DNA of 64,000 nucleotides from Flavobacterium fontis (GTDB taxonomy: Bacteria > Bacteroidota > Bacteroidia > Flavobacteriales > Flavobacteriaceae), in assembly GCF_900129405.1 (NCBI RefSeq), contig NZ_FQVQ01000003.1, positions 1-64,000 on the forward strand, in the 5' to 3' direction. Below the pieces are notes generated by a model, which searched no databases, was not told the DNA's origin, and saw only the letters and a list, made by a program, of their open reading frames with translations. The translations under genes were made by a program, and so were the position numbers. Positions within the stretch are counted from its first letter, which is position 1. Each line of letters starts with the position of its first letter. Below, one piece after another: positions 53,801 to 62,095 of this stretch.

Positions 53801-54250
53801 AAAGCGATACAAGACTTCTCCCAAGAGCAAATTAATACGCTTGATGCTGAAGGAACGTTGGATATTGAAATTTCAGGAAAAAATTTAACTTTAACCTCCG
53901 AAGACGTCGAGATTACCTCGCAGGACATTCCAGGGTGGTTGGTGGCTAATGCCAACGGGATTACAGTGGCGCTAGACATTACCTTGACCTCCGCTTTGAA
54001 AGAAGAAGGAATAGCCCGCGAGTTGGTCAATCGAATCCAAAATATCCGTAAGGACTCGGGATTTGAAGTTACCAATACAATCGAAGTTGTTTTGCAACGC
54101 AACGGCGAACTAGAACAAGCCATTGAAAACAATAAGGCTTATGTGTGTTCTGAAACGCTGACCCGTTCGCTAACTTTTACCGACGTGTTGGAAGAAGGTA
54201 TCGAACTCGAATTTGATGATATAAAAACCAAAATACTAATCTCAAAATAG
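50849..54250 (+). CDS. ileS: Isoleucine--tRNA ligase, long (IleRS2-like) type with GIHH signature
   Basis: 1133-aa class I synthetase charging tRNA-Ile. The length and the PPSANGLPG context fit the eukaryote-like IleRS2 group. The class I signature, normally H-x-G-H, reads G57-I58-H59-H60: first and third residues are swapped. The second signature is canonical, K682-M-S-K-R686. The editing (CP1) domain lies between about 200 and 430 and includes SHEVNQPGTYRDVTD and TEDGTGIVHTAPTFGADD. Swapped-motif IleRS2 enzymes have been reported to resist mupirocin very strongly; that is inferred here from the motif. It is followed after 7 bp by the DksA-like gene. Confidence 0.97.
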   Translation: MRTKFTEYKGLDLPLVAEEVLKFWKENNVFEQSVTSRDGATPYVFFEGPPSANGLPGIHHVMARAIKDIFCRYKTQKGFQVKRKAGWDTHGLPVELGTEKELGITKEDIGKTISVTEYNEACKRTVMRYTDVWNDLTEKMGYWVDMNDPYVTYKSKYMETVWWLLQQIYNKNLLYKGYTIQPYSPKAGTGLSSHEVNQPGTYRDVTDTTIVAQFKAVPDSLPTFLQGFGDIHFLAWTTTPWTLPSNTALTVGPKIDYVLVKSFNQYTFEPIQVILAKPLLTKVFGGKYTAAESEADFTNYKSEDKKIPYAVLAEVKGADLVGIRYEQLLPYVLPYQSPENAFRVISGDFVTTEDGTGIVHTAPTFGADDAKVAKEATPEVPPMLVLDEAGNPVPLVDLQGRFIQGLGDLSGKYVKNEYYNEGEAPEKSVDVEIAIRLKEENKAFKVEKYVHSYPHCWRTDKPILYYPLDSWFIKITEVKDRMFDLNDTINWKPKATGEGRFGNWLKNANDWNLSRSRYWGIPLPIWRTEDKTEEICIGSVEQLYNEIEKAVAAGVMNENPYRGFEIGNMDEANYDLVDLHKNIVDNIVLVAPSGKAMKRESDLIDVWFDSGAMPYAQWHYPFENKAFIDNNEAFPADFIAEGVDQTRGWFYTLHAIGTLVFDKIAYKNVVSNGLVLDKNGQKMSKRLGNAVDPFETLKEYGPDATRWYMISNANPWDNLKFDIEGVAEVRRKFFGTLYNTYSFFALYANIDGFTNQEAEVPLQERPEIDRWILSELHTLIQTVDEAYADYEPTKATRAISDFVQENLSNWYVRLCRRRFWKGEYGTDKIAAYQTLYTCLVTVAKLSAPVAPFFMDQLYRDLVNATGSPEFTSVHLANFPQFVEKFVDKSLERKMLKAQTVSSLVLSLRKKEMIKVRQPLQRVMIPVLDATFKAEIEAVSDLIKSEVNVKEVALLDDASGVLVKQIKPNFKALGPRFGRDMGLISKAIQDFSQEQINTLDAEGTLDIEISGKNLTLTSEDVEITSQDIPGWLVANANGITVALDITLTSALKEEGIARELVNRIQNIRKDSGFEVTNTIEVVLQRNGELEQAIENNKAYVCSETLTRSLTFTDVLEEGIELEFDDIKTKILISK

Positions 54251-54257
54251 GAAAATT

Positions 54258-54638
54258 ATGGTAGAAGAAAAATTGAGATATTCAGACGCTGATTTAGCAG
54301 AATTCAAGGAATTAATCTTAAAAAAGATTGAAAAAGCACAAGCCGATTTAGAGCTAATTAAAAGTGCGTATATGAACGATTTAAACAATGGAACAGACGA
54401 TACTTCGCCTACGTTTAAAGCGTTTGAAGAAGGAAGTGAAACCATGAGTAAAGAAGCGAATTCACAATTGGCTATTCGTCAAGAGAAGTTTATTCGCGAC
54501 CTGAAAAATGCGTTATTCCGTGTAGAAAACAAAACCTACGGGATCTGCAAAGTGACCGGTAAATTGATTTCCAAAGAACGTTTAAAAATTGTTCCACACG
54601 CTACGATGAGTATCGAGGCCAAGAACATGCAACGCTAA
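54258..54638 (+). CDS. TraR/DksA family protein with degenerate zinc finger
   Basis: 126 aa. A coiled-coil hairpin (about 10-85) is followed by the DksA-type C-terminal block YGICKVTGKLISKERLKIVPHAT. Only one of the four zinc-ligand cysteines remains (GICKVTG; the partner positions are Thr, Ser and Lys), so zinc is probably not bound. DksA relatives enter the RNA polymerase secondary channel and mediate ppGpp responses; zinc-independent DksA2 proteins are known. It is 7 bp after ileS, in the same transcript. Confidence 0.88.
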   Translation: MVEEKLRYSDADLAEFKELILKKIEKAQADLELIKSAYMNDLNNGTDDTSPTFKAFEEGSETMSKEANSQLAIRQEKFIRDLKNALFRVENKTYGICKVTGKLISKERLKIVPHATMSIEAKNMQR

Positions 54639-54658
54639 GAAATTTCAATAGTACAGTG

Positions 54659-54683
54659 AAACGCTCCGATACGGGGCGTTTTT
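54659..54683 (+). terminator. Terminator after the DksA-like gene
   Basis: AAACGCTCCG/CGGGGCGTTT stem (one T-G pair), 3-nt loop, T-run, 20 bp after the stop codon. Confidence 0.8.
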
Positions 54684-54742
54684 CTTAAAAATTGAGTACT
54701 TTTGCCGCACCGTATAACAAACCCGTTACATTCCTGTTTGTC

Positions 54743-55414
54743 ATGAAACTAAGAAATGCCGCCTTACTAATTTTTCTCTTATTGGTGATCGACCAATATT
54801 CCAAAATTTACGTGAAAACCAATTTTATCTTGGGCGAACAGGTGAAGGTATTTAATTGGTTTAAATTATATTTTATTGAAAATGAAGGAATGGCATGGGG
54901 AACCGTGATTCCGGGCGAATATGGCAAATTGTTTCTAACGCTTTTCCGTATTATCGCGGTAGGTGTTATCGCCTATTGGTTATGGGATTCTGTGAAAAAA
55001 CGCAAAAACAATTTCTTGATTGTTGCCATCAGTTTGATATTCGCAGGAGCCCTCGGAAATATTATAGACTCTGTATTCTATGGGGTTATTTTTGACGATA
55101 GTACACACCGTTTGGCCACCCTATTTACCGATCAACCTTATGGAACGCTATTTCATGGAAAAGTAGTGGATATGTTCTATTTTCCTATAATTGAAGACTA
55201 TGTACTGCCCTCGTGGATTCCGTTGTGGGGCGGCAAAGAAATTACATTCTTCAATGCAATATTCAACGTAGCCGATGTAGCCATTTCTACCGGTGTTGGG
55301 ATTTTGATCGTATTCAACAAACGTGCCTTTGCGCACACACCCGAGCCTTCAAATGTAACCATCGCTCCCTGGGAAGGCGAAACTCATGAGGAAGTCTCCA
55401 CACCAAAAGAATAA
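54743..55414 (+). CDS. lspA: Lipoprotein signal peptidase (signal peptidase II)
   Basis: 223-aa inner-membrane aspartyl protease that removes prolipoprotein signal peptides. Four membrane helices; the catalytic aspartates lie in GNIIDSVFYG and FNVADVAIST, and the N-terminal motif is VIDQYSKIYVK. It is longer than the E. coli enzyme because of a loop between the catalytic motifs (about 130-175) and a hydrophilic tail. The ATG of MKLRNAA is preferred to one 17 codons upstream. Its 3' end overlaps the convergent cyclo-ligase gene by 31 bp. Confidence 0.95.
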   Translation: MKLRNAALLIFLLLVIDQYSKIYVKTNFILGEQVKVFNWFKLYFIENEGMAWGTVIPGEYGKLFLTLFRIIAVGVIAYWLWDSVKKRKNNFLIVAISLIFAGALGNIIDSVFYGVIFDDSTHRLATLFTDQPYGTLFHGKVVDMFYFPIIEDYVLPSWIPLWGGKEITFFNAIFNVADVAISTGVGILIVFNKRAFAHTPEPSNVTIAPWEGETHEEVSTPKE

Positions 55415-55965
55415 ACCCTCTCGGGTGTGACACAATAATCCAAGCGAATATCTTCCGCCGATGCGTCGGTAATTTCTGGAACCGCTTCAAATAGTGATAT
55501 CCCTATTTTTAAAGTTTCTGGCCGACATTTTGCCAAAAATCGGTCGTAAAAACCTTTGCCATAGCCTACGCGATTGCCTTTGGTATCAAAAGCCAATAAC
55601 GGTATAAAAACGACATCCAATTTGCTTTCGGGCACTTCAATGCCATCCACAGGCTCGGGAATGTCATACGCATTTTTGCGAAGTTGGGTATTTTCAGTGA
55701 GTAAAAAATGAGTGAGCGTCCCCAATTCAAAATCGCTTTTCGACAGCACCACTTCTTTGTCTTTTCCAAAAAGAATTTGCAAAATATATTCGGTTTGAAT
55801 TTCTTTTTGGGTTTCAATTGTCATAAAAAGATGGTAGTATACATAGTCCCAAATAGGCATACGCAACAGTTGGTTGGCAATTTCCACGCTGTTGAATTCG
55901 ATTTCTTCTTCAACCAATGCCGCGCGTTTCGCTTTATACAAGGACCGTAATTCTTTTTTGAGCAT
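55384..55965 (-). CDS. 5-formyltetrahydrofolate cyclo-ligase
   Basis: 193 aa; ATP-dependent conversion of 5-formyl-THF to 5,10-methenyl-THF. Family motifs: N-terminal KKELRSLYKAKRAAL, then the central VVLSKSDFELG, and the signature DTKGNRVGYGKGFYDRFLA. I begin at MLKKELR; a second ATG three codons upstream is also possible. The gene is convergent with lspA and the last 31 bp of the two coding regions overlap. It appears monocistronic. Confidence 0.92.
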   Translation of the reverse strand: MLKKELRSLYKAKRAALVEEEIEFNSVEIANQLLRMPIWDYVYYHLFMTIETQKEIQTEYILQILFGKDKEVVLSKSDFELGTLTHFLLTENTQLRKNAYDIPEPVDGIEVPESKLDVVFIPLLAFDTKGNRVGYGKGFYDRFLAKCRPETLKIGISLFEAVPEITDASAEDIRLDYCVTPERVYSFGVETSS

Positions 55966-56121
55966 GGGGTACATTTTCAGTTCTCGGGTAAAGGTACGGA
56001 ATTGCAGCGATGTCCCCCAAATCCAACGGGATGGGTGTTCGTAAAAATAAAGCAGGCCGATCCCAAGTGAGCTAAGGCGTTAAAAATTAATTTCAGGATA
56101 ATTTTACGCGCTTGTTCTGTG

Positions 56122-56129
56122 TATTTTTG
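56122..56129 (+). promoter_or_regulatory. -7 box of uvrC
   Basis: TATTTTTG, exact consensus, 14 bp before the ATG; no spaced -33 TTG. Confidence 0.5.
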
Positions 56130-56143
56130 TAAAAAAGAATTCG

Positions 56144-57970
56144 ATGGCGCTCTCTCCTTCTTTGGAACTTCAAGTACAAACCTTACCCGATAATCCCGGC
56201 GTGTATCAGTATTTTGACGCCGAAGGAAAACTCTTGTACGTGGGAAAGGCCAAGAATTTGAAAAAGCGGGTTTCCTCGTATTTCAACAAAGTCCACGACA
56301 ATGCCAAAACCAATGTCATGGTGCGAAAGATTCACGAGATTCGCCATATTGTTGTAGCCACTGAAGCCGATGCCTTGTTGCTGGAAAATAATTTGATTAA
56401 AAAACTCCAGCCGCGCTACAACGTACTGCTTAAAGATGACAAGAGTTATCCGTGGATTTGCATTAAGCGCGAACCCTTTCCTCGAGTTTTTTCTACCCGA
56501 AAAATGATCAAAGACGGATCGGAGTATTTCGGTCCTTATACCAATTTTAAAGTCGTGCATACGATTTTGGATATGATCAAAGAATTGTATCCGTTGCGCA
56601 CGTGTCAATTGGATTTAAAGCCGGCCAACATCAAAAGTGGCAAGTTTAAAGTGTGTTTAGAGTACCATATCGGCAATTGCAAAGGCCCTTGCGAAGGCTT
56701 GGAGTTAGAGCAACAGTATCTCGACCAAGTGGCGGCCATTCGGCAAATCTTGAAAGGAAATTTTAAAGATAGTTTACGCGATTTTAGAAAAAAAATGCAA
56801 GACTATGCCGCCAAAATGCAATTTGAAGAGGCCCAAAAGATGAAGGAGAAAATCGAAGTCTTGGAGAATTACCAAGCCCGATCGACCATCCTCAATCCTA
56901 AGATTTCCAACATCGACGTTTTTTCTATAGTTTCCGATGAAAGCATGGCTTTTGTCAATTTTTTACAAATAGCCCACGGAGCCATCATTCGTTCGCATAC
57001 CCTTGAACTTAAAAAGAAATTGGACGAAACCGACGAAGAACTCTTAGCCCTTGCGGTTGTGGAGATGCGCGAGCGTTTTGGGTTGACTTCCAAAGAAATT
57101 GTCGTTCCTTTTCCTTTAGATTTTGGCGAAAATATAAAAGTGACGGTACCGCAATTGGGCGATAAAAAACAAATTTTAGAATTGTCGCAACGCAATGCTA
57201 AATACCATCGTTTGGAGCAGTTGAAACAATTGCAAATCGTCGATCCCGAACGGCATACCCAACGAATTATGGCGCAGATGCAAAAAGACTTACGCTTGTC
57301 GGTTGAGCCGCGACATATCGAGTGTTTTGACAACTCCAATATTCAAGGAACCAATCCCGTTTCGGCCTGTGTGGTGTTTAAAGATGGCAAACCGAGTAAA
57401 AAGGATTACCGTCATTTTAATGTAAAAACCGTCGAAGGGCCCAATGATTTTGCGACCATGGAAGAAGTTGTGTATCGCCGCTATAAACGCTTGTTGGACG
57501 AAAACGAACCTTTGCCCCAATTGATCATAATTGACGGAGGCAAAGGGCAATTATCGTCGGCATTGAAAAGTTTGGAAGCCTTGAATTTACGCGGAAAAAT
57601 TGCCATCATTGGCATTGCAAAACGCTTGGAGGAATTGTTTTATCCCGGCGATTCTGTGCCTTTGTATTTGGACAAAAAATCGGAAACCCTAAAAGTCATT
57701 CAGCATTTACGCAACGAAGCCCACCGTTTTGGCATTACCTTTCACCGTGACAAACGAAGCAAGTCGGCCTTACAATCAAGTATGGAAACCATTCCTGGGA
57801 TTGGAGAAAAGACAATGCAAACGTTACTAAAACATTTTAAAAGTGTTAAAAGATTGAAATTGGCGTCTGAAAGTGAAATTTCGGCGGTTGTAGGGCCATC
57901 GAAAGCCAAAAAAATTTACGAATTTTACCAAACCAATACCAATAAAGACCATCTTGAAACCAATACGTAA
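56144..57970 (+). CDS. uvrC: Excinuclease ABC subunit UvrC
   Basis: 608-aa nuclease subunit of nucleotide excision repair. GIY-YIG domain at the N terminus (GVYQYFDAEGKLLYVGKAKNLKKRV), a UvrB-interacting UVR motif near 205-240 (AAKMQFEEAQKMKEKIEVLENY), the RNase H-like endonuclease (ECFDNSNIQGTNPVSACVVF, IIDGGKGQLSSA) and C-terminal helix-hairpin-helix (TIPGIGEKTMQTLLKHF). All catalytic landmarks are present. The 3' end overlaps the next gene by 17 bp. Confidence 0.97.
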   Translation: MALSPSLELQVQTLPDNPGVYQYFDAEGKLLYVGKAKNLKKRVSSYFNKVHDNAKTNVMVRKIHEIRHIVVATEADALLLENNLIKKLQPRYNVLLKDDKSYPWICIKREPFPRVFSTRKMIKDGSEYFGPYTNFKVVHTILDMIKELYPLRTCQLDLKPANIKSGKFKVCLEYHIGNCKGPCEGLELEQQYLDQVAAIRQILKGNFKDSLRDFRKKMQDYAAKMQFEEAQKMKEKIEVLENYQARSTILNPKISNIDVFSIVSDESMAFVNFLQIAHGAIIRSHTLELKKKLDETDEELLALAVVEMRERFGLTSKEIVVPFPLDFGENIKVTVPQLGDKKQILELSQRNAKYHRLEQLKQLQIVDPERHTQRIMAQMQKDLRLSVEPRHIECFDNSNIQGTNPVSACVVFKDGKPSKKDYRHFNVKTVEGPNDFATMEEVVYRRYKRLLDENEPLPQLIIIDGGKGQLSSALKSLEALNLRGKIAIIGIAKRLEELFYPGDSVPLYLDKKSETLKVIQHLRNEAHRFGITFHRDKRSKSALQSSMETIPGIGEKTMQTLLKHFKSVKRLKLASESEISAVVGPSKAKKIYEFYQTNTNKDHLETNT

Positions 57971-60197
57971 ACGCCTACGCGAAGTTTTCCCTATTTATTC
58001 CACCCTGTGGGTATTTGGGATGGTGTGCTTCGGTGTAACTTTGGGGTATAGCCAAGAGGTTACCCCGCGACCCAAAGTAGGCGTGGTTTTGAGTGGTGGA
58101 GGAGCCAAAGGGTTTGCGCATATTGGTGTGCTGAAGGTTTTGGAAGATGCCGGAGTGAAAATAGACTACATCGGCGGCACCAGTATGGGCGCTGTCGTAG
58201 GAGGATTATACGCTTCGGGTTACAGCGCGCGTCAAATCGACTCCATTTTTCATGACACCAATTTTGACGAGTTATTAAGTGATTACATTCCCCGTGAATC
58301 CAAAAGTTTTTATGAAAAGCACAACGACGAGTTGTATGCTTTGACCCTTCCCTTTGATAAGTTGACCATTGGTATTCCGATTGCGTTATCGCGGGGCCTC
58401 TATAATTATAATTTGCTGAATAAGTTACTGCATAACGTGCGTCATGTGCGAAAATTTGATCAGCTTCCTATTCCTTTTGTATGCGTGGCTACCAATATTG
58501 AAACGGGCGAGGAAGTGATGTTGCGCGAAGGCTATCTTCCCGAAGCGATTTTGGCGAGTTCGGCTTTTCCCAGTTTGTTTTCTCCCGTTGAAATCAATGG
58601 CCAATTGTTGATAGACGGCGGCGTTACCAATAATTATCCGGTGGAAGAAATTCGTCGAATGGGCGCCGATATTATCATAGGCGTGGACGTGCAAGATGAC
58701 TTACAAACCCGCGAAAAGCTCTCGGAAGCGACTCGAATTTTGGTGCAAATTTCCAATTTGGAAATGATCCAAAGCATGAAAAGAAAACAGTTGTTGACCG
58801 ACATTTATATCAAACCCGACATTAAAAATTATTCGGTGATTTCTTTTGACAAAGGCCGAGAAATTATTGCCAAAGGAGAAGAAGCCGCTCGGGAATCGTG
58901 GGAAAAATTTAAAAAACTAACGAGCCGCAACTATCAATTAATTGAAAAACCGCTACAACAAGATAGTTTGCAAATAGACCGCATTACCATCAATGCGTTA
59001 AAGAATTATACCCGAGCTTTTGTGATTGGGAAATTGGGATTCAAACAAGGAACAAAAATCAGTTATGCCGATTTAAAAAACGGGATTAACAAACTAACAT
59101 CCACAGGAAACTTCAGCAGTATTTTGTATCAAATTAATCCGTTTAACGATAGCGAAGAGTTGGAACTTCGATTGACAGAAAGTAAAAATAAAACGTTTTT
59201 GCGATTCGGCCTACATTATGACGGGTTGTATAAAAGTGCCGCTTTGGTGAATTTGACGCAAAAGAAAATCCTTTTTCGCAATGATGTTTTGTCTTTAGAT
59301 GTCGGACTAGGCGATAATTTCCGGTATAATTTGGATTACTATATTGATAATGGATTTTACTTCAGTTTTGGGTTAAAATCCCGTTTCAACCAATTCAATC
59401 GAAATGTATCCACCGACTTCAATAACGGCGCTTTTTTTGATCAAGAAGGCATCAATGCAATCAATGTAGATTACTCCGACTTTTCTCATCAAGCATATCT
59501 TCAAACGGTTTTTGCACAGAAGTTTTTGATTGGGGGCGGCATCGAATTGAAGCATCTTGAAATTAAATCCAAAACCCTTGAAAATCAAAAGCAAATCTTT
59601 GAAGATAGCAATTATTTGAGTGTTTTCGGGTATTTAAAATACGATTCATTAGACAATAAATACTTCCCAAAAAAAGGCTGGTTTTTTAATGGAGAGCTCA
59701 ATTCCTATCTCTATTCGTCCGATTACGCCAACAATTTTGAGCGGTTTACCATCATCAAAGGGGAGGCAGGCATTACCCGAACATTTTACAAAATTTTCAA
59801 CCTACGCCTTCAGTCTGAAGCGGGCATCAATATCGGGGATAACGGTTCCCATTATTTAGATTTTGTGTTGGGAGGTTATGGGTTTCAAACCATTAATAAT
59901 TTTAGGCATTTTTACGGATACGACTTTGTAGGCGCTGCTGCAGACAGTTATATTCGTGCGTTGGCCACCGTCGATGTTGAATTTTACAAAAAGAATCACA
60001 TTAATTTTTCGGCCAATTATGCCAACTTAGAGAACAAGTTGTTCAAAACAGGGAATTGGTTGCAAACCCCTATGATGTCTGGGTATGCTGTGGGGTATGG
60101 CCTAGAGACGGTTATCGGCCCTATTGAAGTTAAATATTCCTGGTCGCCCGAACTTCCAAAAGGCTTTTTGTGGTTTAGTGCCGGATTTTGGTTCTAA
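57954..60197 (+). CDS. Patatin-like phospholipase with BamA/Omp85-like barrel (type Vd, PlpD-like)
   Basis: 747 aa. Signal-like N terminus (hydrophobic 11-33, then QEVTPRP). Patatin domain about 40-330 with the oxyanion motif SGGGAKGFAHIGVL, nucleophile S77 in GTSMG and the dyad aspartate in IDGGVTNNYP. One POTRA-like domain (about 335-400) and a surface-antigen barrel follow, ending SAGFWF. The architecture matches PlpD-type self-secreting lipases. It overlaps uvrC by 17 bp. Bacteroidota members are usually taken as outer-membrane phospholipases. Confidence 0.92.
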   Translation: MKPIRKRLREVFPIYSTLWVFGMVCFGVTLGYSQEVTPRPKVGVVLSGGGAKGFAHIGVLKVLEDAGVKIDYIGGTSMGAVVGGLYASGYSARQIDSIFHDTNFDELLSDYIPRESKSFYEKHNDELYALTLPFDKLTIGIPIALSRGLYNYNLLNKLLHNVRHVRKFDQLPIPFVCVATNIETGEEVMLREGYLPEAILASSAFPSLFSPVEINGQLLIDGGVTNNYPVEEIRRMGADIIIGVDVQDDLQTREKLSEATRILVQISNLEMIQSMKRKQLLTDIYIKPDIKNYSVISFDKGREIIAKGEEAARESWEKFKKLTSRNYQLIEKPLQQDSLQIDRITINALKNYTRAFVIGKLGFKQGTKISYADLKNGINKLTSTGNFSSILYQINPFNDSEELELRLTESKNKTFLRFGLHYDGLYKSAALVNLTQKKILFRNDVLSLDVGLGDNFRYNLDYYIDNGFYFSFGLKSRFNQFNRNVSTDFNNGAFFDQEGINAINVDYSDFSHQAYLQTVFAQKFLIGGGIELKHLEIKSKTLENQKQIFEDSNYLSVFGYLKYDSLDNKYFPKKGWFFNGELNSYLYSSDYANNFERFTIIKGEAGITRTFYKIFNLRLQSEAGINIGDNGSHYLDFVLGGYGFQTINNFRHFYGYDFVGAAADSYIRALATVDVEFYKKNHINFSANYANLENKLFKTGNWLQTPMMSGYAVGYGLETVIGPIEVKYSWSPELPKGFLWFSAGFWF

Positions 60198-60215
60198 GCC
60201 ATCCCACTCCTTTGT

Positions 60216-60244
60216 TTGTTTTTTCCACAAATACGTTATATTTG
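60216..60244 (+). promoter_or_regulatory. Promoter of the amino-acid permease gene
   Basis: TTG (60216-60218), 18 bp, TATATTTG (60237-60244): exact consensus, 31 bp before the ATG. A second TTG four bases upstream gives a 22-bp spacer. Confidence 0.75.
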
Positions 60245-60275
60245 GAAGCTATAACATAACCAAAAACAAAATTAT

Positions 60276-61916
60276 ATGTCAATTTGGAGAGTAAAACCTG
60301 TTTCAGCTTTTGAAGCAGATATGAAAAAAGGCGGACTCAACCGCGTCTTAACTCGTTGGGGACTTACCTCACTGGGGATTGGAGCAATCATTGGGGGAGG
60401 TATTTTTACGTTAACCGGAATTGCAGCCCATGATTATGCAGGTCCCGCGTTAGCATTATCTTTTGTAATCGCTGGAATCGGCTGTTTATTTGCCTCTTTG
60501 TGTTATGCAGAGTTTGCCTCTGTATTGCCCGTTGAAGGGTCGGCCTATGCCTATGCTTATGGAACCATCGGAGAGGTTTTTGCCTGGTTTATCGGATGGA
60601 ATCTAATCCTAGAATACATGATGGGAGCCACCACTGTAGCCGTGGCATGGAGTGGATATTTTACCAAATTATTGGGTTTGTTTCACCTTAAACTCCCACT
60701 TTCATTGCTTTCCGACAAAGCTACGGCCATGGAAAAACTCAACCATGCCAAAGCCGTAGATGCTGTAAAAGAATACTTGACCACACATACGACTGCTACT
60801 TTTGATCAAATCAAAGAGCATTTTGCCAACGCCGAATTTGCTAGCGCATTTAAAAGTTTGACCACGATCAAAGATTTTCAAAATTTTGCCAACGGTGAAG
60901 GGGTCGCGCAATTTGCAGAACACTATTCTTCAATCGATTTATCAGGAATTGTATTCAATTTACCAGCGTTTTTAATCACTTGGGTGATTACTGCTATTTT
61001 GGTAAAAGGTATCAAAGAAGCAGCCAAAACAAATAATATTATTGTGATTATTAAAATTGCAGTAGTGCTTTTCGTCATTATTGCTGGAGCCTTTTTTATC
61101 GATACCGATAATTGGGTGCCGTTCATTCCTGCCGAAACCAAGACGATTGTGGATGGGGTAGAAAAAATTAATTTTGGTTTTGGGGGCGTTTTAACAGCTG
61201 CGACCATTGTCTTTTTTGCGTATATCGGATTTGACGCCGTTTCAACCCAAGCAGGAGAGGCCATTAATCCGAAAAAGGACGTACCTTTTGCTATTGTCGC
61301 CTCATTGGTAATCTGTACTATTCTGTACATCTTGGTTTCTTTGGTGCTTACCGGTATGGTTCGTTTTGATCAATTGGATAAAGCCGCTCCCGTTGCATCA
61401 GCCTTTAGCGGTGTTGGATTGACGTGGGCAACGTTTTTAATCACCATTGCGGCCACCGCGGGATTAATGTCGGTGATGTTGGTAATGATGTTGGGACAAA
61501 CACGAATTTTCTTAGGAATGTCCAAAGACGGATTACTCCCTGGGTTCTTCAAAGATTTGCATCCCAAATACCTTACCCCACACAAGAGTACGTTGTTGGT
61601 AGGATTAATTATTTCGATTGTAGCCGCATTAACTCCCATTGAAAAAGTATCGGAAATGTGTTCTATGGGTACCCTTTTGGCTTTTGCTATGGTATGTATG
61701 GCTGTGATGGTATTGCGCGTGAAAAAACCTGAGCTAGAGCGTCCTTATAAAACACCTGCTGTTTATGTTGTTGGAACCCTTGGCGTTGGATTTAACCTGT
61801 TTTTGATGACCCAAGTCCGCACCGAAACTTGGTATACCTTTATCATTTGGGGTACCTTGGGGATTTTGGTTTATCTGTTATACAGTAAACGACATTCCAA
61901 CCTAGAAAAAGAATAA
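60276..61916 (+). CDS. APC-family amino acid permease (cationic-amino-acid-transporter-like)
   Basis: 546 aa with about 12 membrane helices. The APC substrate motif GIGAIIGGGIFTLTG lies at about 34-48. Between about residues 146 and 222 there is a hydrophilic, helical insert of about 75 residues (LSDKATAMEKLNHAKAVDAV onwards) absent from E. coli relatives. It probably imports amino acids by proton symport. It precedes the tyrosine-catabolic genes but has its own promoter and terminator, so the link is only positional. Confidence 0.92.
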   Translation: MSIWRVKPVSAFEADMKKGGLNRVLTRWGLTSLGIGAIIGGGIFTLTGIAAHDYAGPALALSFVIAGIGCLFASLCYAEFASVLPVEGSAYAYAYGTIGEVFAWFIGWNLILEYMMGATTVAVAWSGYFTKLLGLFHLKLPLSLLSDKATAMEKLNHAKAVDAVKEYLTTHTTATFDQIKEHFANAEFASAFKSLTTIKDFQNFANGEGVAQFAEHYSSIDLSGIVFNLPAFLITWVITAILVKGIKEAAKTNNIIVIIKIAVVLFVIIAGAFFIDTDNWVPFIPAETKTIVDGVEKINFGFGGVLTAATIVFFAYIGFDAVSTQAGEAINPKKDVPFAIVASLVICTILYILVSLVLTGMVRFDQLDKAAPVASAFSGVGLTWATFLITIAATAGLMSVMLVMMLGQTRIFLGMSKDGLLPGFFKDLHPKYLTPHKSTLLVGLIISIVAALTPIEKVSEMCSMGTLLAFAMVCMAVMVLRVKKPELERPYKTPAVYVVGTLGVGFNLFLMTQVRTETWYTFIIWGTLGILVYLLYSKRHSNLEKE

Positions 61917-61920
61917 ATTG

Positions 61921-61950
61921 AAAGCCACAGTATTGTGGCTTTTTATTTTT
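61921..61950 (+). terminator. Terminator of the permease gene
   Basis: AAAGCCACA/TGTGGCTTT stem, 4-nt loop and T-rich tail, starting 5 bp after the stop. Confidence 0.88.
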
Positions 61951-62095
61951 TACGATATTTGTTCGTATGAACGGTTGGAATGGTTTACGGTCCTATCTGA
62001 AATTCCTCATCAAGAGAAATCCTGAGTGAGAAGACTGCGACTATGCTTTGTTTTCAACCCTTTCGGGGTTATTGTTAACCACAATCCTTTCAATT

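Noticed and set aside
61951..62095. Possible riboswitch or leader RNA upstream of hmgA
   Set aside because: There is a small AACCC/GGGTT hairpin and some imperfect pairing, but nothing matching a riboswitch class I know and no T-run.
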